Positions 32,703 to 40,775 of a stretch of 64,000 bases of DNA are shown here, one piece after another. The notes below the pieces were generated by a model. It saw only the letters and a list, made by a program, of their open reading frames with translations, searched no databases and was not told the origin of the DNA. Origin of the DNA: Bradyrhizobium sp. AZCC 1721 (lineage in GTDB: Bacteria; Pseudomonadota; Alphaproteobacteria; Rhizobiales; Xanthobacteraceae); the NCBI RefSeq assembly GCF_036924715.1, contig NZ_JAZHSB010000001.1, forward strand, positions 6,377,001 through 6,441,000, given 5' to 3'. Each line of letters opens with the position of its first letter. Position 1 is the stretch's first letter. The translations under genes and the position numbers were made by a program.

Positions 32703-33668
32703 ATGACGAAGGGTGCGCTTGCGCTGCTGGTGCATGGCGGGACCGAAAACTGGTCGCCGCAGCGCTGGAAGAGCCGGTTCGACGAGGTTTGCGCTGGGCG
32801 GTCCGTGCTACTGTTGCCGGATGCGTCGTTCGATCCAGCGGAGGTGCATTACGCGGCGGTGTGGAAGCCGCATCCGGGCGAGCTTGCCGCCTTCCCCAAC
32901 CTGCGTGTCATCTTCAATCTCGGCGCGGGCGTCGATGCGCTGATGGCCGATCGCTCATTGCCTGACGTGCCGCTGGTGCGCGTCGCGGTCGGCGACCTCA
33001 CCGCGCGGATGACCGAATATGTCGTGCTGCATGTCCTGATGCACCACCGGCAGGAGCCGTACTTGCGCGAGTCGCAGCGCGAAAAGCGTTGGGCGCCGAA
33101 ATCGCAATGGGCGGCGGGCGCAATTACGGTCGGTATCATGGGGCTGGGTACGCTCGGCACTGACGCCGCCGACGTGCTGCGGCGGCTGGGCTTTCGTGTC
33201 GCAGGCTGGAGCCGCAGCCCGCGAACGATCGAGGGCATCGAATGCTTTCACGGCGAAGCGCAGCTCGAGGCATTCCTGCGGCGCACCGACATTCTGGTAT
33301 GCCTCCTGCCGCTGACGCCGGAGACGCGGCACATTCTCAATCGCGGGCTGTTTGAGAAACTGAATCGCACGAGCCCGCTCGGCGCGCCGGTCGTGATCAA
33401 CGCCGGCCGCGGCGGCCTGCAGAACGAGGCCGACATTTTGCAATGCCTCGATGACGGCACGCTCGGCGGCGGCTCGCTCGACGTCTATGCCACCGAGCCG
33501 CTGCCCGCCGACAGCCGGTTCTGGACCCATCCAAAGGTGGTGCTGACCCCGCACAATGCCGCCGACACCGATCCCGACGAGATATCGAAATATGTCGCGC
33601 AGCAGATCGCGCGGTTTGAGGAAGGCGGCGCGCTGGAGAATGTGGTGGATCGAAAGCGGGGGTATTGA
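32703..33668 (+). CDS. D-2-hydroxyacid dehydrogenase, GhrA-like
   Basis: A 321-residue NAD(P)-dependent dehydrogenase of the glyoxylate/hydroxypyruvate reductase A type. The Rossmann loop is GIMGLGTLG (about 140-148), and Arg follows in the WSRSP turn, which favours NADP. The catalytic Arg is in INAGRGG, Glu in YATEPLP and His in LTPHNAAD. The ATG at 32703 has AAAGGA at the right distance; the ATG at 32697 is too near. It stands alone on the plus strand, followed by repeats. Confidence 0.9.
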   Translation: MTKGALALLVHGGTENWSPQRWKSRFDEVCAGRSVLLLPDASFDPAEVHYAAVWKPHPGELAAFPNLRVIFNLGAGVDALMADRSLPDVPLVRVAVGDLTARMTEYVVLHVLMHHRQEPYLRESQREKRWAPKSQWAAGAITVGIMGLGTLGTDAADVLRRLGFRVAGWSRSPRTIEGIECFHGEAQLEAFLRRTDILVCLLPLTPETRHILNRGLFEKLNRTSPLGAPVVINAGRGGLQNEADILQCLDDGTLGGGSLDVYATEPLPADSRFWTHPKVVLTPHNAADTDPDEISKYVAQQIARFEEGGALENVVDRKRGY

Positions 33669-33675
33669 CGATGTC

Positions 33676-33795
33676 GTCGTCCCTGCGAACGCAGGGACCC
33701 ATACGCCGCGGCCCGCGGAAATGGCACCAGGCGAGACGGCTTTGCTTCAACGACGAAGCGCAGTGGTTATGGGCCCCTGCGTCCGCAGGGGCGAC
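33676..33795. repeat. REPIN-like inverted repeat element, family A, copy 2
   Basis: Same element and orientation as 10368-10495: left end GTCGTCCCTGCGAACGCAGGG with ACCCATACGCCGCGGC, right end AGTGGTTATGGG with CCCCTGCGTCCGCAGGGGCG. It starts 7 bp after the dehydrogenase stop. Confidence 0.8.
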
Positions 33796-33852
33796 CGATA
33801 GAGTGTCGACCGATCTCAAACAATCAGGTCGCTAAGATCGCGCCACTCAAAA

Positions 33853-33877
33853 GTCCCTGCGTTCGCAGGGACGACGG
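33853..33877. repeat. Single family A end (half element)
   Basis: GTCCCTGCGTTCGCAGGGAC followed by GACGG is one end of the family A element without its partner. It sits just beyond the stop codon of the minus-strand TetR gene and could act as its terminator hairpin (8-bp GTCCCTGC/GCAGGGAC stem). Confidence 0.65.
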
Positions 33878-33883
33878 AGAGAG

Positions 33884-34543
33884 TTATTTCGCCGCCCCGA
33901 CCATCACGTCGATCGCACCGTTGACGATCGCCTCCAGTTCCTTGCGCGGCACCTGAGCGCGGGCGCGGATGGCGATGGTGTGAATGGTGGCGGAGGCAAG
34001 TTGCGCCAGCACGGTCGCGTCGGCGCTCGCCTGTAGCTCGCCCTTTTCCTGGGCGAGCCGGAAACAGGTGGCAAATGCCTTGTCGAGTTCGGCAAAGCCT
34101 TCCAGCACCATCGCGCGGATATCGGGGTCATGCACGGCCTCGGAGGCTGCGGTCATCACGGTGAAGCACCCGCGCGGACCGGATTCGCCGGACAGATAGA
34201 TGTCGAGCGCCACCGCGTAGATGCGTTCGAGGCGTTTTCGGATCGGCAGCTCGTTCCGGAAGATGTCCCCCATCGCGACCCGCGCGTCGTCGCGATAGCG
34301 ACGGTAGCTCTTGATGAAGAGTTCGCGCTTGTCGCCGAACGCGCCATAGAGGCTCGGCCGGTTCATGCCGGTGGCGGCGGAGAGATCGTCGAGCGAAGTG
34401 GCCGCAAAACCGTCCCTCCGAAACAGGTCGAGCGCCTTGCCGAGCGCCACGCCCGGCTCATAGGCGCGCGGGCGGCCCCGCCGCTTGGGCGGGATTGGGG
34501 CATCGATCCGGGGGACCGGAGGCTTCTTCCTTTTTTGTACCAT
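33884..34543 (-). CDS. TetR/AcrR-family regulator
   Basis: A 219-residue regulator. A basic, Pro-rich N-terminal stretch (KRRGRPRAYEPG) precedes the helix-turn-helix (ALDLFRRDGFAATSLDDLSAATGMNRPSLYGAFGDKRELF, about 38-78). The C-terminal domain has GPRGCFTVMTAASEA and a long helical core. It is divergent from a GST gene, with an imperfect palindrome (34568-34592) in the 108-bp gap, so it probably represses that gene in response to an electrophile or similar ligand. Confidence 0.9.
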   Translation of the reverse strand: MVQKRKKPPVPRIDAPIPPKRRGRPRAYEPGVALGKALDLFRRDGFAATSLDDLSAATGMNRPSLYGAFGDKRELFIKSYRRYRDDARVAMGDIFRNELPIRKRLERIYAVALDIYLSGESGPRGCFTVMTAASEAVHDPDIRAMVLEGFAELDKAFATCFRLAQEKGELQASADATVLAQLASATIHTIAIRARAQVPRKELEAIVNGAIDVMVGAAK

Positions 34544-34567
34544 TTCGCAAAGAATTCCTTGACCGGC

Positions 34568-34592
34568 TTTATATTATGCGGAACAGTATAAA
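34568..34592. promoter_or_regulatory. Imperfect palindrome, putative TetR operator
   Basis: A 25-base stretch with TTTATA / TATAAA outer arms pairs at 9 of 12 positions. It lies in the intergenic region between divergent tetR and gst genes. AT-rich in a GC-rich region, it also could contain promoter -10 sequence. Confidence 0.4.
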
Positions 34593-34651
34593 AATCAATC
34601 CTGCCCGCCTTGAACGCCGGCCGATTGATCAAACCGCCAAGGAGGCAAATC

Positions 34652-35296
34652 ATGGACCTGTATTTCTCGCCGCTCGCCTGCTCGCTGGCGACCCGGATCG
34701 CGCTGTATGAAGCCGGCGTCGATGCCAACTATCTCGAAGTCGATCCCAAGACCAAGGTGGTGCAGAAGGACGGCTCGGATTTCCGCACCGTCAACCCGCT
34801 CGGGCTGGTGCCGACGCTGCGCACCGACGACGGGACCGTGCTGACGGAGAACGCGGCGATCCTGCAATATGTCGCCGACCGCTTTCCGGGCGCTGGCATC
34901 TCGGCCAACTCCGCTGAGGAGCGCAGCCGCCTGCATCAATGGCTGTGCTTCATCGGCACCGAACTGCACAAGGCGCTGTTCGTGCCGCTGCTCGACAAAA
35001 CGGCGCCGCAGGACGCAAAGACTTATGCACTGAACAAGAATATGTCGCGGCTCGACTATCTCGAGAACTACCTGAAGGGCCGCGAATTCCTGCTCGATCA
35101 CTTCAGCGTCGCGGATGCCTATCTCGTCACCATCATCAACTGGACGATGGCGACGCCGCCGATCGAACTGGCGAAGTGGCCGGCAGTGAAGGCCTATCAC
35201 GAGCGGCTGCGCGCCCGCCCGAGCATTGCAAAGGCGGTCGCCGAGGAGTTCGAACTCTACAAGGCCGAGCTGGCGCGGCATAAGGCAGCGGCGTAG
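34652..35296 (+). CDS. Beta-class glutathione S-transferase
   Basis: A 214-residue GST beginning MDLYFSPLACSLATRIAL. Cys10 is at the position of the catalytic Cys of bacterial beta-class enzymes. The gamma-Glu contact motif TENAAILQYVADRFP and the C-terminal folding motif FSVADAYLVTIINW are intact. AAGGAGG lies eight bases before the ATG. It is divergent from a TetR gene, its likely repressor. It would conjugate or reduce electrophiles in the cytoplasm. Confidence 0.93.
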   Translation: MDLYFSPLACSLATRIALYEAGVDANYLEVDPKTKVVQKDGSDFRTVNPLGLVPTLRTDDGTVLTENAAILQYVADRFPGAGISANSAEERSRLHQWLCFIGTELHKALFVPLLDKTAPQDAKTYALNKNMSRLDYLENYLKGREFLLDHFSVADAYLVTIINWTMATPPIELAKWPAVKAYHERLRARPSIAKAVAEEFELYKAELARHKAAA

Positions 35297-35305
35297 GGCG
35301 CCGTC

Positions 35306-35453
35306 GTGTCCCGGACGCGGTGCAGCACCCCCTTGGTGATGCACCGCAGAGCCGGGACCTATTTCACGGCATGCAGTGGACCCCGGAACAGCAGCGCACC
35401 GCCGGAGTCGCGCGAAGCGCGATCCCGAGCGCGCTGCGCAGCATCCGGGGAAC
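35306..35453. repeat. Family B palindromic repeat, copy 2
   Basis: It begins GTGTCCCGGACGCGGTGCAGC and holds GCCGGGACC and an ending CATCCGGGGAA; the same starting block occurs inverted at 28875-28977 and direct at 54297-54410. It lies between converging GST and TetR genes. Confidence 0.6.
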
Positions 35454-35468
35454 GCAGACGATAAGCCG

Positions 35469-36035
35469 TCACGCCGGCGGCGCCAGCAGCCGCTTCGTCA
35501 GATCGCTCAACGCGCGACGAAAAACTTTGGCGTCGCCCCGCGCCCGTGCCAGCACGAGCGCGCCCTGAATGGTGAGCAACGCATCCTCGGCGCGCCGCTG
35601 CGCCTGGCTGTTCGTGAGCCCGGATCGCCGCAAGAGCTGCGCCAGCGCCGTTTGCCAGCGCGCGAAATAGCCATCGACCGCTTCGGCAAAACTGTCGCGC
35701 GCCGAGCCGAGCGCCACCATGCCGACCAGGCAGACGCGATCGCCCGAGTGGAAATATTGATCGACGCCAGCGATCATCGCAGCGATGGCGCGCGCGGGAT
35801 CGTCGGCGGTGCGCAAGGGGGCGAAGATATGAAGTTCGAACCAGCCATCGATCTCGGCCAGCACCTCGGCGGCCATCTGCTCCTTGCCGCCGGGGAACAG
35901 ATGATAGAGGCTGCCCTTGCCGAGCCCGGTAGCCTCCGTGATCAGCGTCAGCGAGGCGCCCTCGTAGCCATGCGCGCGAAACACCTCGCCGAGCGCGCGC
36001 AGTACCTCTCCACGTTCGACACCTCTTTTCAGCAT
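35469..36035 (-). CDS. TetR-family regulator, LmrA/YxaF-like
   Basis: A 188-residue regulator. The helix-turn-helix is at about 8-55 (LRALGEVFRAHGYEGASLTLITEATGLGKGSLYHLFPGGKEQM). The C-terminal domain has CLVGMVALGSARD and a final ALLTIQGALVLARARGD helix, as in LmrA/YxaF-type TetR proteins. It lies 4 bp after the DUF1348 gene and is cotranscribed with it. The perfect palindrome at 36541-36556 before that operon is the probable binding site, giving autoregulation. Confidence 0.9.
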   Translation of the reverse strand: MLKRGVERGEVLRALGEVFRAHGYEGASLTLITEATGLGKGSLYHLFPGGKEQMAAEVLAEIDGWFELHIFAPLRTADDPARAIAAMIAGVDQYFHSGDRVCLVGMVALGSARDSFAEAVDGYFARWQTALAQLLRRSGLTNSQAQRRAEDALLTIQGALVLARARGDAKVFRRALSDLTKRLLAPPA

Positions 36036-36039
36036 CTGA

Positions 36040-36507
36040 TCATAGCGGGTTCTCGCTCAGTCCCGCGACATCCGCCGGGCGCGGACCCGGGGCCGGCCAA
36101 TGGAAGCGACGCTCGCTTTCCTTGATGGCGATATCGTTGATGCTGGCCTCGCGCCGCCGCATCAGGCCGTGTTCGTCGAACTCCCACTGCTCGTTGCCGT
36201 AGGAGCGATGCCACTGCCCGGCATCGTCGTGCCACTCATACTGGAAGCGCACGGCAATGCGGTTCTGATCGAACGCCCAGAGATCCTTGATCAGGCGGTA
36301 GTCATGCTCCTTCGCCCATTTGCGGGTGAGGAATTCGACGATCGCCTCGCGGCCCTGGAAGAATTCGGCGCGGTTACGCCAGCGGCTGTCCTCGGTATAG
36401 GCCAGCGATACCCGGACCGGATCGCGCGAATTCCAGGCGTCCTCGGCCATGCGCGCCTTCTGGGCTGCGGTTTCGCGGGTGAAGGGCGGCAGCGGCGGAC
36501 GCGACAT
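36040..36507 (-). CDS. DUF1348 / NTF2-fold protein
   Basis: A 155-residue protein of the DUF1348 group (NTF2-like fold). Typical stretches are AWNSRDPVRVSLAYTEDSRWRNRAEFFQGREAIVEFLTRKW, RFQYEWHDDAGQWHRSYGNEQWEFDEHGLMRRREASIND. The enzymatic role is unknown. It is first in an operon with a TetR regulator, with an operator-like palindrome 34 bases upstream of the ATG. Confidence 0.88.
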   Translation of the reverse strand: MSRPPLPPFTRETAAQKARMAEDAWNSRDPVRVSLAYTEDSRWRNRAEFFQGREAIVEFLTRKWAKEHDYRLIKDLWAFDQNRIAVRFQYEWHDDAGQWHRSYGNEQWEFDEHGLMRRREASINDIAIKESERRFHWPAPGPRPADVAGLSENPL

Positions 36508-36540
36508 GAGGTTTTCTCCGGATTGCTAACCCCGAGACAT

Positions 36541-36556
36541 TGTACCGATCGGTACA
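36541..36556. promoter_or_regulatory. Perfect palindrome, putative TetR operator
   Basis: TGTACCGATCGGTACA is a perfect 16-bp palindrome with no spacer, 34 bases upstream of the DUF1348-tetR operon. This is the form expected for a TetR-family site. Confidence 0.7.
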
Positions 36557-36574
36557 GAGAGTCAATCCGAAGGT

Positions 36575-37027
36575 TTACTCCGGCGCCAGATCGGCCTTCA
36601 TCAACAACCGCAGCGATTTCGGGATCGGCTTCGCCCGTCCCTCGCTGATGAAGGCAACGCGCACCGCGGCCTTGATGAGGACATCCTCACCTCGCCGCAC
36701 CTCCTGTGCCAGCGTGATGGAAGCGCCCTTCACAGCAACTGGCCATGTCACCACGTCGAGGACGTCATCCATCCGCGCCGGCCGCAGGAAGTCGAGCTGC
36801 ATCGAGCGCACCACGAACGCAAAGCCCGGTGTCTCCTCCTGCGCCTGCTCGAACAGCGCATGCTGCGAGGCGCCCATCAGCCGCAGATGATTGGTGCGGC
36901 CGCGCTCCATGAAACGCAGGTAATTGGCGTGGTAGACGATGCCGGAAAAATCAGTGTCCTCGTAATAGACACGGACCTGCATGTGATGGCGGCCGTCGCG
37001 GATCTCGCCGTCGAGGGAGGGAATCAT
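36575..37027 (-). CDS. ybgC: YbgC-type acyl-CoA thioesterase of the Tol-Pal cluster
   Basis: A 150-residue hot-dog-fold thioesterase. RVYYEDTDFSGIVYHANYLRFMERGRT carries the family signature with the catalytic Asp (YEDTDFSG). The rest (AFVVRSMQLDFLRPARMDDVLDVVTW) fits well. The ATG at 37027 overlaps the stop of a small upstream ORF (ATGA) and a 17-bp palindrome. In many proteobacteria ybgC is the gene just before tolQ; here it is 26.6 kb away with the same orientation. Confidence 0.9.
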   Translation of the reverse strand: MIPSLDGEIRDGRHHMQVRVYYEDTDFSGIVYHANYLRFMERGRTNHLRLMGASQHALFEQAQEETPGFAFVVRSMQLDFLRPARMDDVLDVVTWPVAVKGASITLAQEVRRGEDVLIKAAVRVAFISEGRAKPIPKSLRLLMKADLAPE

Positions 37028-37176
37028 TTCAAATGATTTACTTGCTCGCGAGCCAGCCTGAGAAACTCTTTCAGATCCCAAGGCACAACACGCCCCGCCT
37101 CCACGTCAGCCATACCCTCTTCGATAAGGCTCTTGAGCACAGCGAACTTCCTAGCTTGTTCAGCGGATGAATCCAT
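37024..37176 (-). CDS. Orphan ParD-like antitoxin (50 aa)
   Basis: A 50-residue product with the C-terminal ParD-type pattern: KSLIEEGMADVEAGRVVPWD, where L-(I)-x-E-G-x-A-D-x-E-A-G-R-V is the segment that wraps the toxin. The N-terminal ribbon-helix-helix expected of a full antitoxin is missing, and no ParE-like toxin gene is adjacent, so it is either truncated or a remnant. The stop overlaps the ybgC start (ATGA). The frame is open further upstream without a better start. It is too short to be picked up by length-based gene finding. Confidence 0.5.
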   Translation of the reverse strand: MDSSAEQARKFAVLKSLIEEGMADVEAGRVVPWDLKEFLRLAREQVNHLK

Positions 37177-37243
37177 AAGGTCCAAAGTAACAGCTTTGGT
37201 ACCGAATGCACAGATGGCGCAACTGTTACGTTGAGCAGCAAAA

Positions 37244-38155
37244 CTACGCCACCGCCGGCCGCCCCGCCCCCAGCGTCACCAGCACGATTTCCGGGGGCAC
37301 CCCAAGGCGGAACGGCATGATGCTGCAGCCGAGGCCGCCGGAGACGACGACGTCGCAGTTCATCTTGATGTGGCCGTAGGCGAGCTGCTGGCCGGACGGC
37401 GAGATCGGCGACCAGCCCAGCATTCGCACCTGGCCGCCATGGGTGTGTCCGGAGAGCTGCAGCGCAACGCGCGAGGGCACGCGCCGCGCGACGTCAGGCT
37501 CATGCGCCATCAGAACCACGGGCGCGTCGTCGGTGATCTTCGCCAGCGTCGCGCCGAGATCGTCGACGCCGATCCGCTTGAGCGGCCTGAAGCGGCGCGC
37601 CGGCACATAGGCGAGCTGGTCACCGAGACCGGCGAGCCAGAACGAGTGACCATTCTTGCTGAGCTTCTTCGCGTCGTTTTCGTACACCGGGATACCGACC
37701 GCTTCCAGCGCACGGCCCGCGCTCGGCAGCCCCTGCCCGTTGCGCTGCACTTCCTTGTCTTCCCACCAGTCGTGATTGCCGAGCACCGCATGCACACCGA
37801 GCGACGCCTTCAGTCCGGCCAACGCTCCCGCCCATTCGGCGTCGGGAATGAAGCGCGTCACCTTGCGATGTCCGGCCACGTAGTCGCCGAGCATGACAAC
37901 GATGTCAGGCTTGAGCGCATTGGTGCGTTCGACGATCTCACCGATATGATCGAGCGACATCCAGGGATCGCAGGCGTGGAGGTCGGCGATGGCGGCGATC
38001 CTGAGCTCGAGACCTTCAGGCCATTGCGGCGGCGAGATATTGTACCGCTCGACGCGAAGCCGGACGACCGGCGCGCTGAAACCGTAGGCGGTGGTTGAGG
38101 CGCCCAGCGCGCCCAGGCCACCCATGGACTTCAAGAAATGACGGCGTGTTAACAT
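37244..38155 (-). CDS. Metallophosphoesterase, YaeI-like, Tat leader
   Basis: A 303-residue calcineurin-type phosphoesterase. Metal ligands are in ADLHACDPW (D-x-H), LGDYVAGH, GNHDWW, AHEPD and GHTHGGQ. The N-terminal TRRHFLKSMGGLGALG is a twin-arginine leader with possible retention as an anchor. YaeI in E. coli acts on phospholipid-type substrates, but the substrate here is unknown. The start is set at the ATG at 38155; a TTG at 38164 is the alternative. It lies between ruvB and ybgC. Confidence 0.9.
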   Translation of the reverse strand: MLTRRHFLKSMGGLGALGASTTAYGFSAPVVRLRVERYNISPPQWPEGLELRIAAIADLHACDPWMSLDHIGEIVERTNALKPDIVVMLGDYVAGHRKVTRFIPDAEWAGALAGLKASLGVHAVLGNHDWWEDKEVQRNGQGLPSAGRALEAVGIPVYENDAKKLSKNGHSFWLAGLGDQLAYVPARRFRPLKRIGVDDLGATLAKITDDAPVVLMAHEPDVARRVPSRVALQLSGHTHGGQVRMLGWSPISPSGQQLAYGHIKMNCDVVVSGGLGCSIMPFRLGVPPEIVLVTLGAGRPAVA

Positions 38156-38358
38156 GTGATCCAATCGTGATGCAGCGCCAACATGGTGGCGGATTGGGCC
38201 CGAATTGGGGTGCGTTTGTGCAGAACGTTAGCAGACCTCCAGCAGCTTCTCACCAGCGATTCTGCCCCGCCAGCGCGTCCAGCCACGCCTTCAGTTCATC
38301 GGGGGCGCACGGGCTATTTTGCCCTTCGTGCACCGCTGGAAGGATTGGATTCGAACGC

Positions 38359-39408
38359 TCAGTCGTCGCTATCGCCATTGCCGAACAGGCCGAACTGGGC
38401 GGGATCGCGTGCGGGCTCTGCAAGCCCCAGGTGGCGGAAGGCGTGCGAGGTCAGGAGCCTGCCGCGCGGGGTGCGCTGCAAATAGCCGCACTGGATCAGG
38501 AACGGCTCGATGATGTCCTCGATTGCATCGCGTGGTTCGGACAACGCGGCCGCCATGGTCTCGACGCCGACCGGGCCGCCGCCGTAGTTCAGCGCAATGG
38601 TCGTGAGATAGCGCCGGTCCATGGCGTCCAGGCCGGCGGCATCGACTTCCAGTGCGCTCAGCGCGTGGTCGGCGATGGCGCGGTCGACCGAGCTGGCGTC
38701 GGCTGCGGATGCAAAATCGCGTACGCGGCGCAGCAGGCGGCCGGCGATACGCGGCGTGCCGCGGGCGCGGCGCGCGATCTCGTTGGCCCCGTCAGGCGTC
38801 ATGCCGATGTTGAGCACGCGGGCGCCGCGGCTGACGATCTTCTCCAGCTCTTCCTCGGTGTAGAAGTTCAGCCGGATCGGAATGCCGAAGCGGTCGCGCA
38901 GCGGATTGGTCAACAGCCCTGCGCGCGTCGTGGCGCCGACAAGAGTGAACTTTGCGAGATCGATCTTCACCGAACGCGCCGCCGGCCCCTCGCCGATGAT
39001 GAGGTCGAGCTGAAAATCCTCCATCGCAGGGTACAGCACCTCCTCGACGGCCGGGCTGAGGCGATGGATTTCGTCGATGAACAGCACGTCGCGCTCTTCG
39101 AGATTGGTGAGCAGTGCGGCGAGATCGCCGGCCTTGGCGATGACGGGACCGGAAGTGGCACGAAATCCTACGCCGAGCTCGCGCGCGACGATCTGCGCCA
39201 GCGTGGTCTTGCCGAGGCCGGGAGGCCCGACGAACAGCACGTGGTCCAGCGCCTCGCCACGCTTTCGCGCGGCCTCGATGAAGATTGAGAGATTCTTGCG
39301 CGCCTGCGCCTGGCCGACGAACTCGGACAGCAATTGCGGACGCAGCGCGGTGTCGCCGACATCGTCGGACCGGCGCTCGGGCGTGACGATGCGGGAGGGG
39401 GTGTTCAC
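38359..39408 (-). CDS. ruvB: Holliday junction branch migration ATPase RuvB
   Basis: A 349-residue AAA+ motor. Walker A is GPPGLGKTT, Walker B is FIDEIH, sensor 1 is LVGATTRAG and the Arg finger region is LRDRFG. The C-terminal winged helix ends PRGRLLTSHAFRHLGL. The start is a GTG at 39408, which overlaps the cdd stop (GTGA), with GGAGG eight bases upstream; the frame continues upstream only as a shadow of cdd. It works with RuvA and RuvC on recombination intermediates. Confidence 0.97.
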   Translation of the reverse strand: MNTPSRIVTPERRSDDVGDTALRPQLLSEFVGQAQARKNLSIFIEAARKRGEALDHVLFVGPPGLGKTTLAQIVARELGVGFRATSGPVIAKAGDLAALLTNLEERDVLFIDEIHRLSPAVEEVLYPAMEDFQLDLIIGEGPAARSVKIDLAKFTLVGATTRAGLLTNPLRDRFGIPIRLNFYTEEELEKIVSRGARVLNIGMTPDGANEIARRARGTPRIAGRLLRRVRDFASAADASSVDRAIADHALSALEVDAAGLDAMDRRYLTTIALNYGGGPVGVETMAAALSEPRDAIEDIIEPFLIQCGYLQRTPRGRLLTSHAFRHLGLAEPARDPAQFGLFGNGDSDD

Positions 39409-39824
39409 CCGTTGCCCCTCCGGTACTTGTTGGGCAAAAGCTCGCCGATGGTGACGACCTTCGGCTCGCGGCCATTGTCGGGAACGATGACCCGCGCCTT
39501 CGCATCGTAATCGTGGATCAATTCGCGACAGATGCCGCAGGGCGATACCACGGCGATACTGCCGGGCTCGTCCGGCTTCGGATGGCGCACGGCGACGATG
39601 GTCTCGATGCCGCGATCGCCGGTTTCGGTGATGGCGCGCCCAATGGCGATCGCCTCCGCGCAGACGGCGATCCGACCAATATAGGCATCGATATTCACAC
39701 CGGTGACGATGCGGCCGTCGCGGGTGCGCATCGCAGCGCCGACCTCCTGCCACTTGTTGCGATAACGCGGCCTGATTGCGTCAATCGCGGCGGCAATTAG
39801 TTCCTGGTCTTTCTCGCTCAACAT
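39405..39824 (-). CDS. cdd: Cytidine deaminase
   Basis: A 139-residue zinc deaminase of the pyrimidine-salvage pathway. The zinc site and proton shuttle are in VCAEAIAIG (Cys, Glu) and SPCGICREL (two Cys). NIDAYIGRIAVCAEA is the typical pre-site strand. The gene sits between ruvA and ruvB, 41 bp after ruvA and overlapping ruvB by GTGA, so it is cotranscribed and probably coupled. This placement interrupts the usual ruvAB pair. Confidence 0.94.
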   Translation of the reverse strand: MLSEKDQELIAAAIDAIRPRYRNKWQEVGAAMRTRDGRIVTGVNIDAYIGRIAVCAEAIAIGRAITETGDRGIETIVAVRHPKPDEPGSIAVVSPCGICRELIHDYDAKARVIVPDNGREPKVVTIGELLPNKYRRGNG

Positions 39825-39865
39825 GGCAGCAACGCATTCCTTCGACAGTCAGTGGCGAACATAGC

Positions 39866-40483
39866 CTATTTCGCCAGTTCCTTCAGGCCCAGCCGGATCA
39901 GTTGGGCCGTCTCGGCATTCTCGCCCGCGCTGCGCGAGGCGGCGGCGATGGCGGCGGCGGCCTGCGGCTGGCCGTAGCCGAGATTGACCAAAGCCGAGAT
40001 CGCGTCGGTGACCGGGCGCGGCGCGCGGTGGCTGTCGATGGCGCCGGCGAGATGCACCACGGCGGGATCGACATTGGCGAACGCGGGCGCCTTGTCCTTC
40101 AATTCAGAGACGATGCGCTCGGCGACCTTTGGCCCGACGCCGGGTGTGCGCGACACCGCGGCCTTGTCGCGCAGCGCAATCGCATTGGCGAGTTCAGCCG
40201 GCGGCAGCGTCGACAGCACGGCGAGCGCGACCTTGGCGCCGACGCCCTGCACGGTCTGCAGCAGGCGAAACCACTCGCGCTCGGTATCGGTGCGGAAGCC
40301 GAACAGTTTTATCTGATCCTCGCGGACATAGGTCTCGATCGACAGCACCGCAGCCTCACCGGGCGACGGCAGCGCCTGCAGCGTGCGCGAGGAACAATGC
40401 ACCTGATAGCCGACGCCGCCGACATCGAGGATCACGTAATCCTCGCCGTAAGAATCGATCAGGCCTTTGAGTTTGCCTATCAT
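39866..40483 (-). CDS. ruvA: Holliday junction binding protein RuvA
   Basis: A 205-residue RuvA. The N-terminal OB-like domain is at 1-65 (MIGKLKGLIDSYGEDYVILDVGGVGYQVHC). The two helix-hairpin-helix motifs are VQGVGAKVALAVLS and TPGVGPKVAERIVSEL. The flexible C-terminal domain that contacts RuvB has ALVNLGYGQPQAAAAI. Some 290 bases with a repeat element separate it from ruvC. Confidence 0.96.
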   Translation of the reverse strand: MIGKLKGLIDSYGEDYVILDVGGVGYQVHCSSRTLQALPSPGEAAVLSIETYVREDQIKLFGFRTDTEREWFRLLQTVQGVGAKVALAVLSTLPPAELANAIALRDKAAVSRTPGVGPKVAERIVSELKDKAPAFANVDPAVVHLAGAIDSHRAPRPVTDAISALVNLGYGQPQAAAAIAAASRSAGENAETAQLIRLGLKELAK

Positions 40484-40544
40484 TGGGGCAACTCGCTCGC
40501 GATGGTGGACCCAACGTTAGCGAGGGGCGCACTAGCGGACGGGT

Positions 40545-40727
40545 TCCCTCCCCCCTTGCGGGGGAGGGTTAGGGAGAGGGGTGCCGCTTGCTCAGTTGTC
40601 TGAGGCGAAGCACTCGCATCCTCACTCATCATCTTGCGGCGTTCGTTGATGGATTGTCGCCGCACGACTTTGATCGGAGCCCGGGGCTTACCCCTCTCCC
40701 CAACCCTCCCCCGCAAGGGGGGAGGGA
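40545..40727. repeat. Inverted repeat element within the ruvC-ruvA gap
   Basis: The ends are inverted copies: left TCCCTCCCCCCTTGCGGGGG with AGGGTTAGGGAGAGGGGT, right ACCCCTCTCCCCAACCCT with CCCCCGCAAGGGGGGAGGGA. The 183-bp element fills most of the ruvC-ruvA gap. Such a hairpin may reduce readthrough into ruvA. Confidence 0.7.
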
Positions 40728-40775
40728 GCCTGATGAGTGTGCTCTCCTCACTTGGCATTACATGGCCACGGCTCA

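Noticed and set aside
39409..39753. N-terminal extension of ruvB
   Set aside because: It overlaps cdd in another frame. The GTG at 39408 with GGAGG upstream gives the normal RuvB length.
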